Origin: Winogradskyella arenosi
GTDB taxonomy: Bacteria; Bacteroidota; Bacteroidia; Flavobacteriales; Flavobacteriaceae
Length of the DNA stretch: 64,000 nt
Assembly (NCBI RefSeq): GCF_003337305.1
Contig: NZ_QPJO01000004.1
Location: forward strand, 186,001 to 250,000
Direction: 5' to 3'
Shown: one piece after another, positions 63,002 to 64,000 of the stretch
Numbering within the stretch: the stretch's first letter is position 1
Layout of the letters: each line of letters begins with the position of its first letter
The notes under the pieces: generated by a model
Database searches by the model: none
What the model was told of the DNA's origin: nothing
The model's input: only the letters and a program-made list of their open reading frames with translations
Made by a program: the position numbers and the translations under genes

Positions 63002-63339
63002 ATTTAAAAACAATATTTACGCCCTTATTAAAGCCATTAGCCGTTGTGCTAGTGCTGGCGGTATTGTTTCCTTCTGCTATAAAATTAACCCATGTGTTTT
63101 CGCACCGCTCACACAAGGTTTGTAAGGTCGATGGCAATGAAAAAACCCATTTTCATGAGTCGGACCTCAATTGCGATTTTTACAAGTTTCAACTTAATAA
63201 CATCCAATTCTTTGTTAGCTCTAATTATGACTTATTAGAAGAAGCTATAACAGAGAAAACTTATTTTTCACATTATATTTCTTTTGAAGATTATCAGCAT
63301 TTATCAAGGTTTGATCGGGGGCCACCCGCAGTGATTTAG
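62998..63339 (+). CDS. Small His-rich membrane-anchored protein with TTG start
   Basis: The frame opens at a TTG whose last bases overlap the preceding TGA (TTGA), a coupled start. The 113 aa product has one hydrophobic segment (PLAVVLVLAVLFPSAI) and a His/Cys-rich part (HVFSHRSHKVCKV, KTHFHESDLNCDF) that could bind metal. It lies 40 bp before a TonB-dependent receptor gene, so a periplasmic metal-handling role with that receptor is plausible. Confidence 0.75.
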   Translation: MNLKTIFTPLLKPLAVVLVLAVLFPSAIKLTHVFSHRSHKVCKVDGNEKTHFHESDLNCDFYKFQLNNIQFFVSSNYDLLEEAITEKTYFSHYISFEDYQHLSRFDRGPPAVI

Positions 63340-63378
63340 AATTTGTAAAATTTCTATTACACTAATAAATCTATTTGA

Positions 63379-64000
63379 ATGACACGATTAATTATTGGCC
63401 TAGTTATCGCTATATCTAGCTTTAGTTATAGTCAAAACTGCAGTTATATTTTCTTAGGAGAGTTAAAAGATTTTCATGACGGATCCCCTATAGAGTCAGC
63501 CACTATTTATCAAAAAGAAAATGATAAGTATGCGTTCTCTGACTTAGACGGGAAATTCAAAATTAAAAATCTTTGTGCAGGTCCATTAACATTAACCATA
63601 TCGCATGCCAATTGCGAAACTAAAACCGTGAGTTTTAACATCAATAGTGATACTTTTAAAACTATTTTAATTGAACATCATATTGAAGAACTCAAGGAAG
63701 TTTCAGTGGTTGCTCATGTGGATAAAAAGGAAACCACTACAGCGCAAGAAACCGTATTAAAAGAGCAAACCCTAAAAAAGTATGCCGCTTTGAGTATTGG
63801 AGATGCGTTAAAAGAAGTGGCTGGTGTCTCTTCAATTTCTACAGGAAGTGCAATTGTTAAACCTATGATTAACGGATTGCATAGTAGCCGACTTATTATG
63901 CTAAATAATAATGTTAGGCTACAAGACCAAGATTGGGGAATTGAACACGCTCCTAATATCGATGTTAATGTAGCGTCTCAAATTTCTGTTATTAAAGGCG
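63379..64000 (+). CDS. TonB-dependent receptor (5' part only)
   Basis: The frame runs from the ATG at 63379 to the window edge (207 codons). A signal peptide (MTRLIIGLVIAISSFSYSQN) is followed by a carboxypeptidase-like regulatory domain (about 25-110: DGSPIESATIYQKENDKYAF, DLDGKFKIKNLC). The start of the plug domain comes next (IGDALKEVAGVSSISTG, NGLHSSRLIMLNNNVRLQDQ). The DWGIEHAPNID segment is typical of outer-membrane receptors for metal chelates in this group. The substrate cannot be told without the barrel. Confidence 0.93.
   Translation, partial: MTRLIIGLVIAISSFSYSQNCSYIFLGELKDFHDGSPIESATIYQKENDKYAFSDLDGKFKIKNLCAGPLTLTISHANCETKTVSFNINSDTFKTILIEHHIEELKEVSVVAHVDKKETTTAQETVLKEQTLKKYAALSIGDALKEVAGVSSISTGSAIVKPMINGLHSSRLIMLNNNVRLQDQDWGIEHAPNIDVNVASQISVIKG

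Overview
The window looks like part of a chromosome of a marine-type member of the Flavobacteriaceae (Bacteroidota). Supporting signs are AT-rich DNA, signal peptides ending in S-Q or an LSSC-type lipobox, few Shine-Dalgarno sites, several copies of the Bacteroidota -7 motif TAnnTTTG, and families typical of the group (DUF6146- and DUF6787-like proteins, LuxC-like acyl-CoA reductase, a TonB receptor with a carboxypeptidase-like domain). I cannot name the genus. I see no rRNA, tRNA, CRISPR array, insertion sequence or prophage.

Layout. 1-2668 (minus) is a pectate-lyase-like secreted protein with a tail of 71-residue repeats, cut by the window edge. 2994-23425 is a surface-polysaccharide locus. 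It holds two asparagine-synthase-like amidotransferases, four glycosyltransferases, a Wzx flippase, a Wzy-like polymerase, an O-acetyltransferase, a PglC-like initiating transferase, PglE-like aminotransferase and PglF-like dehydratase, Wza and Wzc. An opposed ATP-grasp plus HAD pair sits in its middle. 23505-30999 carries housekeeping and regulatory genes: proline dehydrogenase, aroB, DinB, Lrp, an M14 peptidase facing a Xre-type regulator across a five-site operator region, and a CrtA-like monooxygenase with an unknown partner. 31226-36251 is an accessory stretch of solitary minus-strand genes, at least two of them broken, with short dyads just upstream of several start codons. 36402-48426 holds a methionine aminopeptidase, a thioredoxin-reductase-like flavoprotein, a parE-membrane protein-parC operon, ychF and a CopA with a fused CopZ-like tail. 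48514-53798 has a metal-sensor-like AraC regulator, a haloacid dehalogenase and small stress-type genes, including an hsp20 gene behind a likely sigma-54 promoter. 54177-57214 is a second accessory patch with a large putative nuclease and a decayed membrane gene. 57261-64000 carries ferredoxin, acyl-CoA reductase, serC, serA, several lineage-specific proteins and the start of a TonB-dependent receptor.

How the genes work together. The polysaccharide genes form one pathway. PglF- and PglE-like enzymes make a UDP-4-amino sugar; the ATP-grasp/HAD pair may modify it. The PglC-like enzyme loads the first sugar on undecaprenyl phosphate and the glycosyltransferases extend it. Wzx flips the unit, the Wzy-like protein polymerises it, and Wza/Wzc export it. 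serC and serA are two steps of serine synthesis. ParE and ParC are the two halves of topoisomerase IV.

Best leads: the 614-residue TerB/HeH/PD-(D/E)XK protein; the sigma-54 promoter with a perfect upstream dyad before hsp20; the five-site operator between the Xre regulator and the M14 peptidase; the PglD-less amino-sugar pathway with an ATP-grasp pair; and the dyad-flanked accessory genes at 31.8-35.7 kb.
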